In this document: piece after piece, positions 46,791-55,960 of the stretch
How the letters are laid out: the number at the start of each line of letters is the position of its first letter
Position numbering within the stretch: the stretch's first letter is position 1
Assembly (NCBI RefSeq): GCF_024171605.1
Contig: NZ_JALKAA010000004.1
Span: 308,080-372,079, forward strand
Direction: 5' to 3'
DNA from: Pontibacter sp. HSC-36F09
GTDB lineage: Bacteria; Bacteroidota; Bacteroidia; Cytophagales; Hymenobacteraceae
DNA: 64,000 nt
The notes under the pieces: generated by a model
The model's database searches: none
What the model was told of the DNA's origin: nothing
The model's input: only the letters and a program-made list of their open reading frames with translations
Made by a program: the position numbers and the translations under genes

Positions 46791-47222
46791 ATGGAAGTAA
46801 CTATAGTTGATAGTCAGCGACTTGCAATCCAGAAAAAGATCGATAAAGTTTTGTGCAGCAAAGCAGATGTTACGTCCTGCTGCCCAATAAAGGATATTCT
46901 GGCCCGTTTCGGAGACAAGTGGTCCATCTATACCATCCTCACGCTGGGGAAGGAGGAAAAACTACGCTTCAACGAACTCAAAAGCCAAATCAATGGCGTT
47001 TCCCAACGCATGCTCACCGTCACGCTCCGCTCGCTGGAAGAAGACGGCCTGGTGAGCCGCGCAGTATACGCTGAGATTCCGCCCCGCGTGGAGTACAGCC
47101 TGACGCCGCTGGGAGAGGGGCTATTGCTGCAGCTTTTGCAACTTGCCGACTGGGCCAAGCTCAACATCAACCAAATTCTGGATGCACGGGAAAGGTATGG
47201 AAATAAAGAAATGCAGGCCTGA
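46791..47222 (+). CDS. HxlR family transcriptional regulator
   Basis: Winged helix-turn-helix regulator of 143 residues (CPIKDILARFGDKWSIYTIL, SQRMLTVTLRSLEEDGLVSR, RVEYSLTPLG). Three Cys near the N-terminus (Cys22, Cys30, Cys31) are placed where HypR/YodB-type sensors carry their redox-active Cys, so it may sense quinones or oxidants. It is divergent from the nitroreductase, with an operator palindrome in the shared region. It is therefore the likely repressor or activator of the nitroreductase, DsbA and LLM genes. Confidence 0.92.
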   Translation: MEVTIVDSQRLAIQKKIDKVLCSKADVTSCCPIKDILARFGDKWSIYTILTLGKEEKLRFNELKSQINGVSQRMLTVTLRSLEEDGLVSRAVYAEIPPRVEYSLTPLGEGLLLQLLQLADWAKLNINQILDARERYGNKEMQA

Positions 47223-47352
47223 CATTCTTGGTGGCAGGATGGCTTGAACCGACTGGCTGTAAGTTTATTAGAGGCTATACCTGTCAGTATATATTTTCAG
47301 GTATATTTAAACCCTGATGAGACTTTTTCATCTAAGTTTAAATGGCATCTGC

Positions 47353-48765
47353 ATGAAAACTTCAGCACGCGAACAAAAGCTACAGCACCTCTACTGGCGG
47401 GCTGGCTTCGGTATACCTTTCAGGCCTGATCAGGCAAGCCCCGGCATCAAACAGGCCGTTCGCGAGCTCCTTCATGCTTCGAGCCAGGCAGTCCCCCTGC
47501 AGGTAGCGCTTCCACAAACAGAAACAAACCTGCAGACCGATATGCAGGATGCCGAGATGCGCCAGCTGCGGCAGCGGGAACGGATTAAAGGATTTGTGCT
47601 CCTCAACAACGCCTGGCTCCAGCAAATGGCTACTTCCGAAGCCCAGCTGCGCGAAAAGATGACCCTCTTCTGGCACGGGCACTTTGCCTGCCGCCTGCGG
47701 GAGCCCCGTTTTGCGCTGCTGCAGCACAACACCCTCCGCGAGCATGCACTGGGCAAATTCCCCGACCTGCTGCTGGCCATCTCCAAGGACCCCGGCATGC
47801 TGCAGTTCCTCAATAACCAGCAAAATCGCAAACAGCGCCCCAACGAGAACTTTGCCCGCGAGCTGCTCGAGCTTTTTACACTGGGCCGGGGACACTATAC
47901 CGAACAGGATATCAAGGAAGGCGCCCGCGCCTTTACCGGCTGGTCTTACAACCCACAGGGTGAGTTCGTGTTCCGTGCGCGACAGCACGACCGGGGCCAA
48001 AAAACCTTTATGGGGAAGCGAGGAAATTTTACTGGGGAGGAGATTCTGCAAATGATAGTGGAGAACCCTCGCACAGCTGAATTCCTGACAGCGAAGCTCT
48101 ATGCCTTTTTTGTAAGCGATACACTGAACCCGGAGCGCATTCAAAGCCTGAGCAGCTACTTTTACGAAACAGGCTACGATATACCCAGGTTGCTGGAGAA
48201 GATCTTCACATCGAAATGGTTTTACGGGCCGGATGTGGTCGGGAGCAAAATAAAATCCCCGATCGAGCTGCTGGCGGGTTTGCAACGCCAGTTTGACCTG
48301 AGCTATGCCGATGGCCGCGGTCCGCTGGTGTTGCAGCGGGCGCTGGGGCAGGAGCTGTTCAGGCCGCCTAATGTGAGTGGCTGGGCCGGGGGCCGCAACT
48401 GGATCGATAGCTCCACGCTCGCATTCCGGCTGCGCGTCGGGCCAGCGCTGCTGCAGGAAGCGGCGCTGGAAGTCAACCTAAAACCGGACGACGATACGGA
48501 GCCAACCGCCCCGCGAAAGCGCCGGCAGGATGGTTTACGGATCGTGCGCGCCAAAGCCGACCTGAGCGGACTGCACCAGCAACTGCAAAAAGTGAAGGAC
48601 CGAGAGCTGATCGAGGAACTTAGCCAGAAGCTGCTGCAAGTGCCGCTGCAACCAGAAATTGCTGCTTTGCTCACCCAGCACATACCATCGGGAGCCGCAT
48701 ACACCGACAAAATCACGCTGCTGACGCTTCGGCTGCTTTCTTTACCTGAGTACCAGTTATGCTAG
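47353..48765 (+). CDS. DUF1800 family protein
   Basis: A 470-residue protein of the DUF1800 family (HLYWRAGFG, MTLFWHGHFA, NENFARELLELFTLGRGHYTEQDIKEGARAFTGWSY, FRPPNVSGWAGGRNW). No clear signal peptide is present at the ATG at 47353, chosen because the upstream twelve residues look unlike the family. It lies just upstream of the DUF1501 gene, a pairing found in many Bacteroidota and other bacteria; both functions are unknown. Confidence 0.88.
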   Translation: MKTSAREQKLQHLYWRAGFGIPFRPDQASPGIKQAVRELLHASSQAVPLQVALPQTETNLQTDMQDAEMRQLRQRERIKGFVLLNNAWLQQMATSEAQLREKMTLFWHGHFACRLREPRFALLQHNTLREHALGKFPDLLLAISKDPGMLQFLNNQQNRKQRPNENFARELLELFTLGRGHYTEQDIKEGARAFTGWSYNPQGEFVFRARQHDRGQKTFMGKRGNFTGEEILQMIVENPRTAEFLTAKLYAFFVSDTLNPERIQSLSSYFYETGYDIPRLLEKIFTSKWFYGPDVVGSKIKSPIELLAGLQRQFDLSYADGRGPLVLQRALGQELFRPPNVSGWAGGRNWIDSSTLAFRLRVGPALLQEAALEVNLKPDDDTEPTAPRKRRQDGLRIVRAKADLSGLHQQLQKVKDRELIEELSQKLLQVPLQPEIAALLTQHIPSGAAYTDKITLLTLRLLSLPEYQLC

Positions 48766-48789
48766 TTTTCCACCGCTCACGTTTGCACT

Positions 48790-50001
48790 ATGGCAACTAA
48801 TTCCAGAAGAGAGTTTATCAAAATGTCGGCGCTGGCCTCGGGCATGCTGCTGGTGCCCAATTTTCTGCATGGCCTTGACCGTAGCGGGATGCCGCTGCTG
48901 GCCAACTCCAACGGCAAAAGGCTGGTGGTAATCCAGCTCAGCGGCGGCAACGACGGCCTGAACACCGTCGTGCCCTACCAGAACGACCTGTATTACAAAG
49001 CGCGCCCTAGCCTGGCTATACCTTCCCGGGAAGTGCTCAAGCTGGACAAAGGGCTCGGGCTGAACCCGGCGATGGAAAAGTTGCGCCTCCTCTACGACCA
49101 GGGCTACGTGTCTGTTCTCAACAGTGTGGGCTACCCGGATCCGGACCGCTCGCACTTTCGCTCCATGGACATCTGGCACTCTGCCAGCGCCTCCAATGAG
49201 TACCTGAGCACCGGCTGGCTGGGCCGCTACCTCGACAGCTTATCGGGGCCTTCGGCCAACTACGCCGCTATTGAGGTAGACGACACGCTCAGCCTGGCAC
49301 TGAAAGGAGCGCAATACACAGGTATAGCCGTACAGGATGTGAAGCGCTTTTTTCAGGCGACCAACGACCAGTTCCTGAAGCAGGCGGCGCAGTTACATGC
49401 TCAGGACCACATGCACCACCAGGTCGACTACCTCTACAAAACCCTGATCGATACGCAGCAATCGGCTGGTTACCTGCAGGAGAAAACCAAGGTATACCGC
49501 AGCAAAAAAGATTATCCGAACGGGGAGTTTGCCCGTAACCTGAAAACCATTGCAGAGTTGATCGCCTCCGGAGTAGAGTCTAGAGTGTATTATGCCTCCC
49601 TCACCGGTTTCGACACGCATGTGCGGCAGGCGGGGCAGCAGGCAAACCTGTTGCGGGAGCTCTCAGAGGGCCTGTACAGTTTTGTGGAAGACCTGAAGCA
49701 GCAGCAGGAGTTTGACAATACCGTGATCATGGTGTTTTCAGAATTTGGCAGGCGCGTCGCCCAGAACGCCAGCAACGGAACAGACCACGGCACGGCCAAC
49801 AATCTCTTCCTGATCGGCGGAAAACTAAAGCAGGCGGGCATTTACAATGATGCCCCCAACCTGCAGGATCTCGACCAGGGTGACCTTAGGTATAGCATCG
49901 ACTTCCGAAACATCTACGCCACTTTGCTGCACAATTGGCTGGGCGGGGACGCAGCAGGTATACTGGGGAACAAAACCCAGTTGCTATCGGGGCTTGTGTA
50001 A
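48790..50001 (+). CDS. DUF1501 family exported protein
   Basis: A 403-residue protein with a twin-arginine-type N-terminus (SRREFIK, then a hydrophobic stretch). The DUF1501 part has the alkaline-phosphatase/sulfatase-like pattern (VVIQLSGGNDGLNTVVPY, TGFDTHVRQAGQQ, MVFSEFGRRVAQNAS, GTDHGTANNLFLIGG). The His and Asp residues in these motifs could form a metal site. It follows DUF1800 after 24 bases and the two are thought to act together outside the cytoplasm. It is the last gene before a strong hairpin. Confidence 0.9.
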   Translation: MATNSRREFIKMSALASGMLLVPNFLHGLDRSGMPLLANSNGKRLVVIQLSGGNDGLNTVVPYQNDLYYKARPSLAIPSREVLKLDKGLGLNPAMEKLRLLYDQGYVSVLNSVGYPDPDRSHFRSMDIWHSASASNEYLSTGWLGRYLDSLSGPSANYAAIEVDDTLSLALKGAQYTGIAVQDVKRFFQATNDQFLKQAAQLHAQDHMHHQVDYLYKTLIDTQQSAGYLQEKTKVYRSKKDYPNGEFARNLKTIAELIASGVESRVYYASLTGFDTHVRQAGQQANLLRELSEGLYSFVEDLKQQQEFDNTVIMVFSEFGRRVAQNASNGTDHGTANNLFLIGGKLKQAGIYNDAPNLQDLDQGDLRYSIDFRNIYATLLHNWLGGDAAGILGNKTQLLSGLV

Positions 50002-50064
50002 GGCATCGTTCTAAAAAATCCCGCTGTTTAGGTATAAGCGGCGGGATTTTTTTAACGATGCCTT
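50000..50064. terminator. extended inverted-repeat terminator
   Basis: A stem AAAAATCCCGC/GCGGGATTTTT (50014-50024 and 50041-50051) with T runs is enclosed by a second stem, AAGGCATCGTT (50000-50010) and AACGATGCCTT (50054-50064). The loop carries GGTATAA. Confidence 0.85.
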
Positions 50065-50175
50065 GCGGCTTGGCTATTCCAAAATTTACTTCTAAAGGCT
50101 TCATTACCATCATAACCCTATAAAACTCTGCCATGTAGCCATTGAAGATGCCGCTTACGAGTTGAATAATAGCTC

Positions 50176-51312
50176 TTACAGCAGAAGCGAGTCAATGCGG
50201 TTGGCTTGCACCATGTTCTCGCAGGTGGACCAACTGAAGATGGTGAAGCGGCCGTCCTGGGAAGCGACCAGTGCAATTGCGTCGCGCTGGTCGTATACGA
50301 ACTGAGCCGCCGACAAATGACGTGTGCCGCCAGTCAGCGCAGGCTGGTCAATAATGGCTCCGCCTCCGATCACCGGCTCCGTCAGAATCAGCTTTTCGAC
50401 CGGAGTGCTTCCCAGCTTTCGGTCAATCTTGGCGCCAAAACCATACAGTTCATACTTGTCACTGATGATAGTAGCGCCGTCCACGGCCGTGAACCCTGCC
50501 ATCGCATCGATCGCCCGTTTCATCTCATCCGGCCAGAGCGGGTCCTTATCGTCTTGTCGTAGCATCAATTCTGCCAGTTCAGAATAGGCAGGCCCCACCG
50601 CATACCGCATCGGGTGCCGGATAGACTCGCGCCATGTCTCTGAACCTGTAGGCACCACCAGCAGGATACCGCCTTTCTGATGGGAGCGCATCGACACAGC
50701 CAGCTGCACCAGCACATTGAGTGACTTGTTCCAAACGGTAAGCGAACTGAAGCCCAGCAGTGAGTACAACAGATCGGGACAATCAGGTATGTTGACGCTT
50801 TGTTCGTCTACGATCTTTACCTGATCTCCTGTCAGCACGGCCACGTTCACAAATTTGCCAAAACCATCTTTTCGGCGGTGCTTGATCACCAACAGACCGG
50901 GCTCTGAAACATCGAGCACAAAGCAAAAATCAGGTATACTGCGCGTCATCCCCCAAATGTGCAGGAAGTCTCCTTCGTACCACACGCCCAGGTGGATGCC
51001 CGGGCGCTCCACACCCGGCCCGATCTTGGTGAGAACAGCAGAGGTGAGGCTGAGGTGATGTTCGAACAGCAACGGTTGTTCAGATTGTTCCGGCCGCAGA
51101 AAGGCAAGCGATAATCTGGGGGAATGCCCTTCTTCCCGTCGCAGGCTCGCCCAGAAAGCGGCATCGATCATGGTTTCGATGATGCGAGCCGGGGGGATGG
51201 TCGCCAGGTTGGTATCGTTTATTTCTTTGGCTGCATTGATCTGGCTGGCAAAATGGTCTTCTGCAATCTGGGCTACTTCGCGTGCGGCTTTGTATGTCGA
51301 TTTACCGATCAT
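50176..51312 (-). CDS. protein with a C-terminal DAC-like (DACNV) sensor domain
   Basis: A 378-residue soluble protein. The C-terminal part resembles diadenylate cyclase-type DAC domains: the DGA motif at 278-280 and the GTRH motif at 329-332 (in classical DAC, RHR). This matches the DACNV group, proposed to sense nucleotides rather than make c-di-AMP. The large N-terminal part (about 1-250) is unfamiliar. It is monocistronic on the minus strand. Whether it makes or binds a nucleotide is unknown. Confidence 0.7.
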   Translation of the reverse strand: MIGKSTYKAAREVAQIAEDHFASQINAAKEINDTNLATIPPARIIETMIDAAFWASLRREEGHSPRLSLAFLRPEQSEQPLLFEHHLSLTSAVLTKIGPGVERPGIHLGVWYEGDFLHIWGMTRSIPDFCFVLDVSEPGLLVIKHRRKDGFGKFVNVAVLTGDQVKIVDEQSVNIPDCPDLLYSLLGFSSLTVWNKSLNVLVQLAVSMRSHQKGGILLVVPTGSETWRESIRHPMRYAVGPAYSELAELMLRQDDKDPLWPDEMKRAIDAMAGFTAVDGATIISDKYELYGFGAKIDRKLGSTPVEKLILTEPVIGGGAIIDQPALTGGTRHLSAAQFVYDQRDAIALVASQDGRFTIFSWSTCENMVQANRIDSLLL

Positions 51313-51456
51313 GTGTGTCTTCGGGTTTCAGGTATAGGCGACAGCACGAAAGCGAATGAGGATGTGGCACTGCCAAAAGTTTTATACGGTGTTCTGCAAG
51401 AAAACTTACAATTGCCTTCAAAAACGATGGTCGGAGTGGAGGTCGGTATAGCCAAA

Positions 51457-51500
51457 AAAAGCACAGCCGCTACAGAAAGTCTGCAGCGGCTGTGCTTTTA
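51457..51500 (-). terminator. terminator of the M28 peptidase gene
   Basis: AAAAGCACAGCCGCT at 51457-51471 pairs with AGCGGCTGTGCTTTT at 51485-51499, and T runs follow in the minus direction. Confidence 0.85.
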
Positions 51501-51533
51501 GAAATGCAGGTATACGACCTGCGAAATGTTAGT

Positions 51534-53132
51534 TTAGTCTAAACCTCCTTTGCGGGTTGCAGGTCTTGCCTCAGGCCAGGTCATCTGGTCGCCCGTACGT
51601 GGGTTAACCGGCATCACACTACGCTCACGCGATACGAGTTCCGGCTCCTCGCTGGCCATGTAAGCCAGAATAGCCGTCAGGATCACGTTGCTGCGCACAT
51701 CGTCGAACACCACTTTGTCGTAGGTGTCGCGGTTGGTGTGCCAGGTATAGTTGCCATAAGACCAGCTCAGGGAGCTCAGCATAAAGGCAGGAATGTTGTG
51801 CGGAATGAAAGAAGCATGGTCAGAACCGCCACCGCCCGGGAAACCAGGGTATGAGGTCTGAATGTCTTTCGTGATTTCACGCGGCACGGCGTTCAGCCAG
51901 CGGCCCATGTAGTCGTATGAGTTCAGGAAGCCCTGACCAGAGATGTTGGCTACGCGACCGGTACCGTTGTCCTGGTTGAAGACAGCCTGCGTCTTCTTCA
52001 CGATCTCCGGGTTGTCCTCCACGAAAGCGCGCGAACCGTTCAGGCCCTGCTCTTCGCTACCCCAGTGACCTACCAGAATGGTACGCTTCGGGTTCGGGTA
52101 TACCTGCTTCAGAATGCGCATTACTTCCATCATCAGGATCGTGCCGGTACCGTTGTCAGTAGCACCTGTACCGCCATCCCATGAGTCGAAGTGCGCAGAC
52201 AGGATCACATACTCATCCGGCTTCTCAGTGCCCTTGATCTCAGCGATGGTGTTGAACGTAGGAACCGGCTTCTTAGAATGCTTCGACTCGGCCACTACTT
52301 TGATCTTTGGCTTGCTGCCGTTCTCGGCCAGGCGGTACAGCATACCGTAATCTTCGAGGGCGATATCAACGGTAGGGATTTTCTTGGTATAAGCGCTGAA
52401 AATCTTGTTCACGCCAAAACCTTGTGACCAGTTTGACATCACGATACCAGCAGCACCGGCCTGCTCCAAAGCAACAGGCAGCGTACGGGCGTTTTTGCCG
52501 GTGGCGGCAATGCGCTTGCCCCAAGCAGCGTTCTGCTCGTCACGCACTTTCTTCATTTTCTCAAATGACTCTGGTGTGGCGAACTCTTTCCAGTTGTACT
52601 CCGGGCGTCCGCTCGGCTGGTTCATCGATACCATCACCATTTTGCCTTTCACACTTGGCAACCAGCGCTTGAAAGCAAGCGAGTCAGCGAATTCCGGCAT
52701 GGTGATCACCTCAGCTGTTACGCCTTTAGAAGGAGTGGAAGGGCTCCAGGCCAGTTGCATACCTTCAATTGACTTAACGCGTGGGTGCACCATGTCGATG
52801 TGCGTCACACCGCGCTCCCAGCCGCGCCACTCGCCGTAGTTCTGAACGCGGGCATCAATGCCCCAACCTTTGTACTTGTTCACAGCCCAGTCAGCGGCCT
52901 GCTTCATCTGCGGGGTGCCTACCAGTCTTGGTCCGATGCCGTCCATCAGTTCGTGGCCCAGTTTCTCGAGCTGTGAGTTTTCATTGGCCATCTTGATGAT
53001 TTTCTCGATAACCGGATCTTGTGGTTTCTGCGCCTGCTGTTGCTGCTGTGGTCGCTGCGCAAAAGCCACGCTGCTCACACCGCCTGACAGCATCAAAGCC
53101 AGGGCCAGCATGTGAATAGGGTTTTTCTTCAT
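51534..53132 (-). CDS. M28 family metallopeptidase
   Basis: Exported zinc aminopeptidase-like enzyme of 532 residues. The signal peptide ends in VAFAQ, then a Gln-rich linker. A PA-type insert (about 120-260) precedes the M28 core. Zinc ligands are visible: His in SAHFDSWDGG, Asp in GATDNGTG, Glu in GSEEQGLNGS, Asp in NQDNGTG, His in GSDHASF. It probably trims peptides in the periplasm or outside. It is monocistronic. Confidence 0.92.
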   Translation of the reverse strand: MKKNPIHMLALALMLSGGVSSVAFAQRPQQQQQAQKPQDPVIEKIIKMANENSQLEKLGHELMDGIGPRLVGTPQMKQAADWAVNKYKGWGIDARVQNYGEWRGWERGVTHIDMVHPRVKSIEGMQLAWSPSTPSKGVTAEVITMPEFADSLAFKRWLPSVKGKMVMVSMNQPSGRPEYNWKEFATPESFEKMKKVRDEQNAAWGKRIAATGKNARTLPVALEQAGAAGIVMSNWSQGFGVNKIFSAYTKKIPTVDIALEDYGMLYRLAENGSKPKIKVVAESKHSKKPVPTFNTIAEIKGTEKPDEYVILSAHFDSWDGGTGATDNGTGTILMMEVMRILKQVYPNPKRTILVGHWGSEEQGLNGSRAFVEDNPEIVKKTQAVFNQDNGTGRVANISGQGFLNSYDYMGRWLNAVPREITKDIQTSYPGFPGGGGSDHASFIPHNIPAFMLSSLSWSYGNYTWHTNRDTYDKVVFDDVRSNVILTAILAYMASEEPELVSRERSVMPVNPRTGDQMTWPEARPATRKGGLD

Positions 53133-53289
53133 GGTAATGTTTAAGGTATGGATTGTTTGTATGATAAGTAAAGCGTAAGCCCGCTCAATATAGTAAAATT
53201 GCGTTACTTAAGCTGAAAGCCCTCTATTGACTTGTGAATGCCACTTTGGTTTAATAGCCGGGGAAATTTTAAGGTATAAGCCACTCCTT

Positions 53290-53859
53290 TCATCCCAAAT
53301 CAAAGTTTTCTACTTCGGCCACTGCACCCGGATCAAACGCCTGTAGCCGGATATTTCCGATCCGCACACGAACCAGCCGCAATGTCGGGAAACCCACGGC
53401 GGCGGTCATTTTGCGCACCTGCCGGTTTTTTCCTTCTGAGATGGTGATGGACACCCAACTGGTCGGGCCATGGCGATCGTCGCGGATGCGGCGGCTGCGC
53501 TCCGGGAAATCGGGCGCATTCTCCAGCCGAAAAGCGGAGCAGGGGCGGGTACCGTATTGTTCGCCGTACAATCCGATGGCAACGCCCTCCTGCATTTGGG
53601 CGATGGCTTCGTCGGTAATCAGGCCGTCGACCTGGGCATAATATTCCTTCTCCACATGCTTGCCGCGCACCAGTTCGCTCGTTTTGCCGTCGGTGGTGAG
53701 CAGGAGCAGGCCCTCACTTGCCTCATCCAATCGCCCGATGGCCATAGTGCCGGCCGGAAAATCGTGCAATTCACCCAGTAGTTTCTGCTTTTTCTTGTCG
53801 GTGACGAACTGGCTGATGTAGCCGTAGGGTTTGTGCAAAATAAAATGCCGGTGCTGCAT
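53290..53859 (-). CDS. RluE-like rRNA pseudouridine synthase
   Basis: A 189-residue RsuA/RluE-type enzyme without an S4 domain. The catalytic Asp is Asp45 in AIGRLDEASEGLL. The conserved EGKNRQVRKM motif is present. It should convert a 23S rRNA uridine to pseudouridine; RluE targets U2457 in E. coli. It is a single gene. Confidence 0.92.
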   Translation of the reverse strand: MQHRHFILHKPYGYISQFVTDKKKQKLLGELHDFPAGTMAIGRLDEASEGLLLLTTDGKTSELVRGKHVEKEYYAQVDGLITDEAIAQMQEGVAIGLYGEQYGTRPCSAFRLENAPDFPERSRRIRDDRHGPTSWVSITISEGKNRQVRKMTAAVGFPTLRLVRVRIGNIRLQAFDPGAVAEVENFDLG

Positions 53860-54233
53860 GCAAGCGAAGGTATGAAATCAGGTATAGAATTGGTCGCAAA
53901 ATAGACAAAACCCCCGAATTTATCGGCAAGCCACGTAAAGGCAGCGGCCCGTTTTGCGTAATAGGACAAACATAAGACACAGTCGCCACGGGAACATGCG
54001 CACGCTATACCTTGTTAATCCTATCCCGGCCCCGGCGACAGCCCGTGCAATCGCATCCGCGTATAGAAGATGAAAGAAGGCCGGTCAGGTATAGACAGAA
54101 ACAGTGCAGAAAGGAATCATTCAGGCTTTGATTGGTCAATGCTAAAGACATCCGTCCCGCCTACACTTGATTACTTCAATTTATTTTGCTTCATTACATA
54201 AGTAATTGAGCTTTTAACTATATTAATACAAAA
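53860..54233. other. intergenic region, no gene seen
   Basis: A gap of 374 bases before the TelA operon. It holds three octamer copies (about 53880, 54005 and 54089) and an A+T-rich right end. No coding frame or RNA structure is convincing. Confidence 0.5.
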
Positions 54234-54668
54234 GTGATTTTTTGGACATTCTTAATAGCAGCTTTACTGGGTTACATTGTGGGGCACTACGTGATACCGA
54301 ACCGCAAACTACGGCAGGCCCTTCTTGATGTGCGCAAACAGTGCGCTGCCGCCCTCGAGGAAGGCAACAAAGGCGTGTATAAGACCATCGTGACTGATAA
54401 CGGAAAGTCGTCGGAGCTGGTGGTGGAGGTGCGCGAACTGGCCGTCACCAAGACCGGGCAGGTGAAGGTAGAGTACGTGAGCGCCCAGTACCGCAATCCT
54501 GATTTCAGAAATAAAAAAGGCGAAGCATTGCTAAGTGAAGTGCGCGACCTGCTGGGCGAGTACCTGCCCCTCAACGACATTGAATGGTACGAGACCACCG
54601 ACCGGCACGAGAACATCAAAAAGTACTTAAACTCATTGGACCTAATCAACCACAACCTTTTCAGGTAA
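54234..54668 (+). CDS. membrane-anchored protein of the TelA operon
   Basis: A 144-residue protein with a GTG start, one N-terminal hydrophobic helix (about residues 3-20) and a soluble domain of alpha/beta type (SELVVEVRELAVTKTGQVKVEYVS, DLLGEYLPLNDIEW). I do not recognise a family. It lies nine bases before the TelA gene and so is part of a four-gene unit. Its membrane anchor may localise the operon products. Confidence 0.75.
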   Translation: MIFWTFLIAALLGYIVGHYVIPNRKLRQALLDVRKQCAAALEEGNKGVYKTIVTDNGKSSELVVEVRELAVTKTGQVKVEYVSAQYRNPDFRNKKGEALLSEVRDLLGEYLPLNDIEWYETTDRHENIKKYLNSLDLINHNLFR

Positions 54669-54677
54669 TAAAACAAG

Positions 54678-55772
54678 ATGGAAAAAACAGCGAAAACAGA
54701 GATCACGATCGTAGAGAATCAACAGAAGATACAGGAGAAAGCCCTTGCGATCTCTAAATCCATAGATCCGGGGAACCCGGAAAGTCTGAGCAATTTTGGT
54801 GTGGAGACGCAGCGTAAACTGGGACACTATTCCAACGAACTGCTCACCAAAGTAAAAGCCAAAGATTCCGGCGAAGCAGGTGAGGCCATCAACGAACTCC
54901 TCAACCAGATCAACATGATCAAGATCGAGGAACAGGAGAAAGGCGGGTTCTTTTCCAGACTTCCGTTTGTAAAAAAGATATCTGATAAGTCGAAGCAGCT
55001 GGCTACGCAATACAATACCGTTTCGGCTAACGTGGACGATGTGGTAGTGAAACTGGAGCGCACCCGCCAAAGCATCATGAAAGACTCGACCAGTCTGGAA
55101 GTGATGTTTAATCAGGCGGTGGAATACATTCACGAGATCCGTTCGGTGATCGCGGCCGGGAAGATGAAAATCGATGATATCGAGCAAAACATCATCCCGA
55201 AAATGCAGGAAGAGGTGGAAACAAGCGGACAGGATGAACTGGCTGTGCAGCGCCTGAGCGACATGATCTCCTTTAAAGAGCGTTTGGAGAAGAAAGTGCA
55301 CGACTTTCAGTTGTCGCACACCATTGCTACGCAGTCGATGCCGCAGATCCGTATGATCCAGACTACCAATGATGTACTGGCCCAAAAGATCCAGAACTCC
55401 ATTGTGACCGTGATTCCGGTATGGCGTCAGCAGGTAGCCATTGCCCTTGGTCTGGAGAAGCAGCGCAAAGCACTCGAGATTCAGAAAAAAGTGACCGACA
55501 CTACCAACGAAATGCTCCGCAAAAACTCTGAGCTGCTCAAGAAAAACGTGGTGATCGCGGCACAGGAAAACGAACGCGGCATTGTGGATGTGGATACGCT
55601 CAAGAAAGTGAACAAGGACATGGTGGAAACGCTCGATCAGGTGATCAAAATATCAGAAGAAGGCAGCAAGAAACGCGCAGAAGCCGTAAGAGAACTGGCG
55701 CAGGTGCAGGAAGAGCTCAACAGCAAGATCATCGGCACTTTCGGCAAGTCCAAGCAGATCGAAATTGAATAA
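54678..55772 (+). CDS. telA: TelA/toxic anion resistance family protein
   Basis: A 364-residue, mainly helical protein of the TelA family (NQINMIKIEEQEKGGFFSRLPFVKK is typical in outline, with EYIHEIRSVIAAGK and QVAIALGLEKQRKALE). Relatives are named for tellurite resistance, and belong to Ter-linked stress systems, but the biochemical function is unknown. Its stop overlaps the next start by one base, so the operon is translationally coupled. Confidence 0.9.
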   Translation: MEKTAKTEITIVENQQKIQEKALAISKSIDPGNPESLSNFGVETQRKLGHYSNELLTKVKAKDSGEAGEAINELLNQINMIKIEEQEKGGFFSRLPFVKKISDKSKQLATQYNTVSANVDDVVVKLERTRQSIMKDSTSLEVMFNQAVEYIHEIRSVIAAGKMKIDDIEQNIIPKMQEEVETSGQDELAVQRLSDMISFKERLEKKVHDFQLSHTIATQSMPQIRMIQTTNDVLAQKIQNSIVTVIPVWRQQVAIALGLEKQRKALEIQKKVTDTTNEMLRKNSELLKKNVVIAAQENERGIVDVDTLKKVNKDMVETLDQVIKISEEGSKKRAEAVRELAQVQEELNSKIIGTFGKSKQIEIE

Positions 55773-55960
55773 TGATATACAAAGGGGATAAGAAAGAAGA
55801 AGAACTAGCCGTCCGGCACCGTATCCTGAGCGACGAGCAGGAGGCGGTGCTGGACCTCTATATCCAGCACATCGACAATGTGTTTGAAGAGATGAAACTC
55901 TCCGAAAAACTGCAAGTCGAAATCGAAACCCAGCACCTCAAACGCATCCTGTCTAAATGA
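55772..55960 (+). CDS. small helical protein of the TelA operon
   Basis: A 62-residue, charged, helical protein (RHRILSDEQEAVLDLYIQ, HLKRILSK). The ATG overlaps the telA stop by one base and its own stop overlaps the next start by four bases (ATGA). This tight coupling makes it a real gene. No family is recognised; it may act as an adaptor between TelA and the last protein. Confidence 0.75.
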   Translation: MIYKGDKKEEELAVRHRILSDEQEAVLDLYIQHIDNVFEEMKLSEKLQVEIETQHLKRILSK

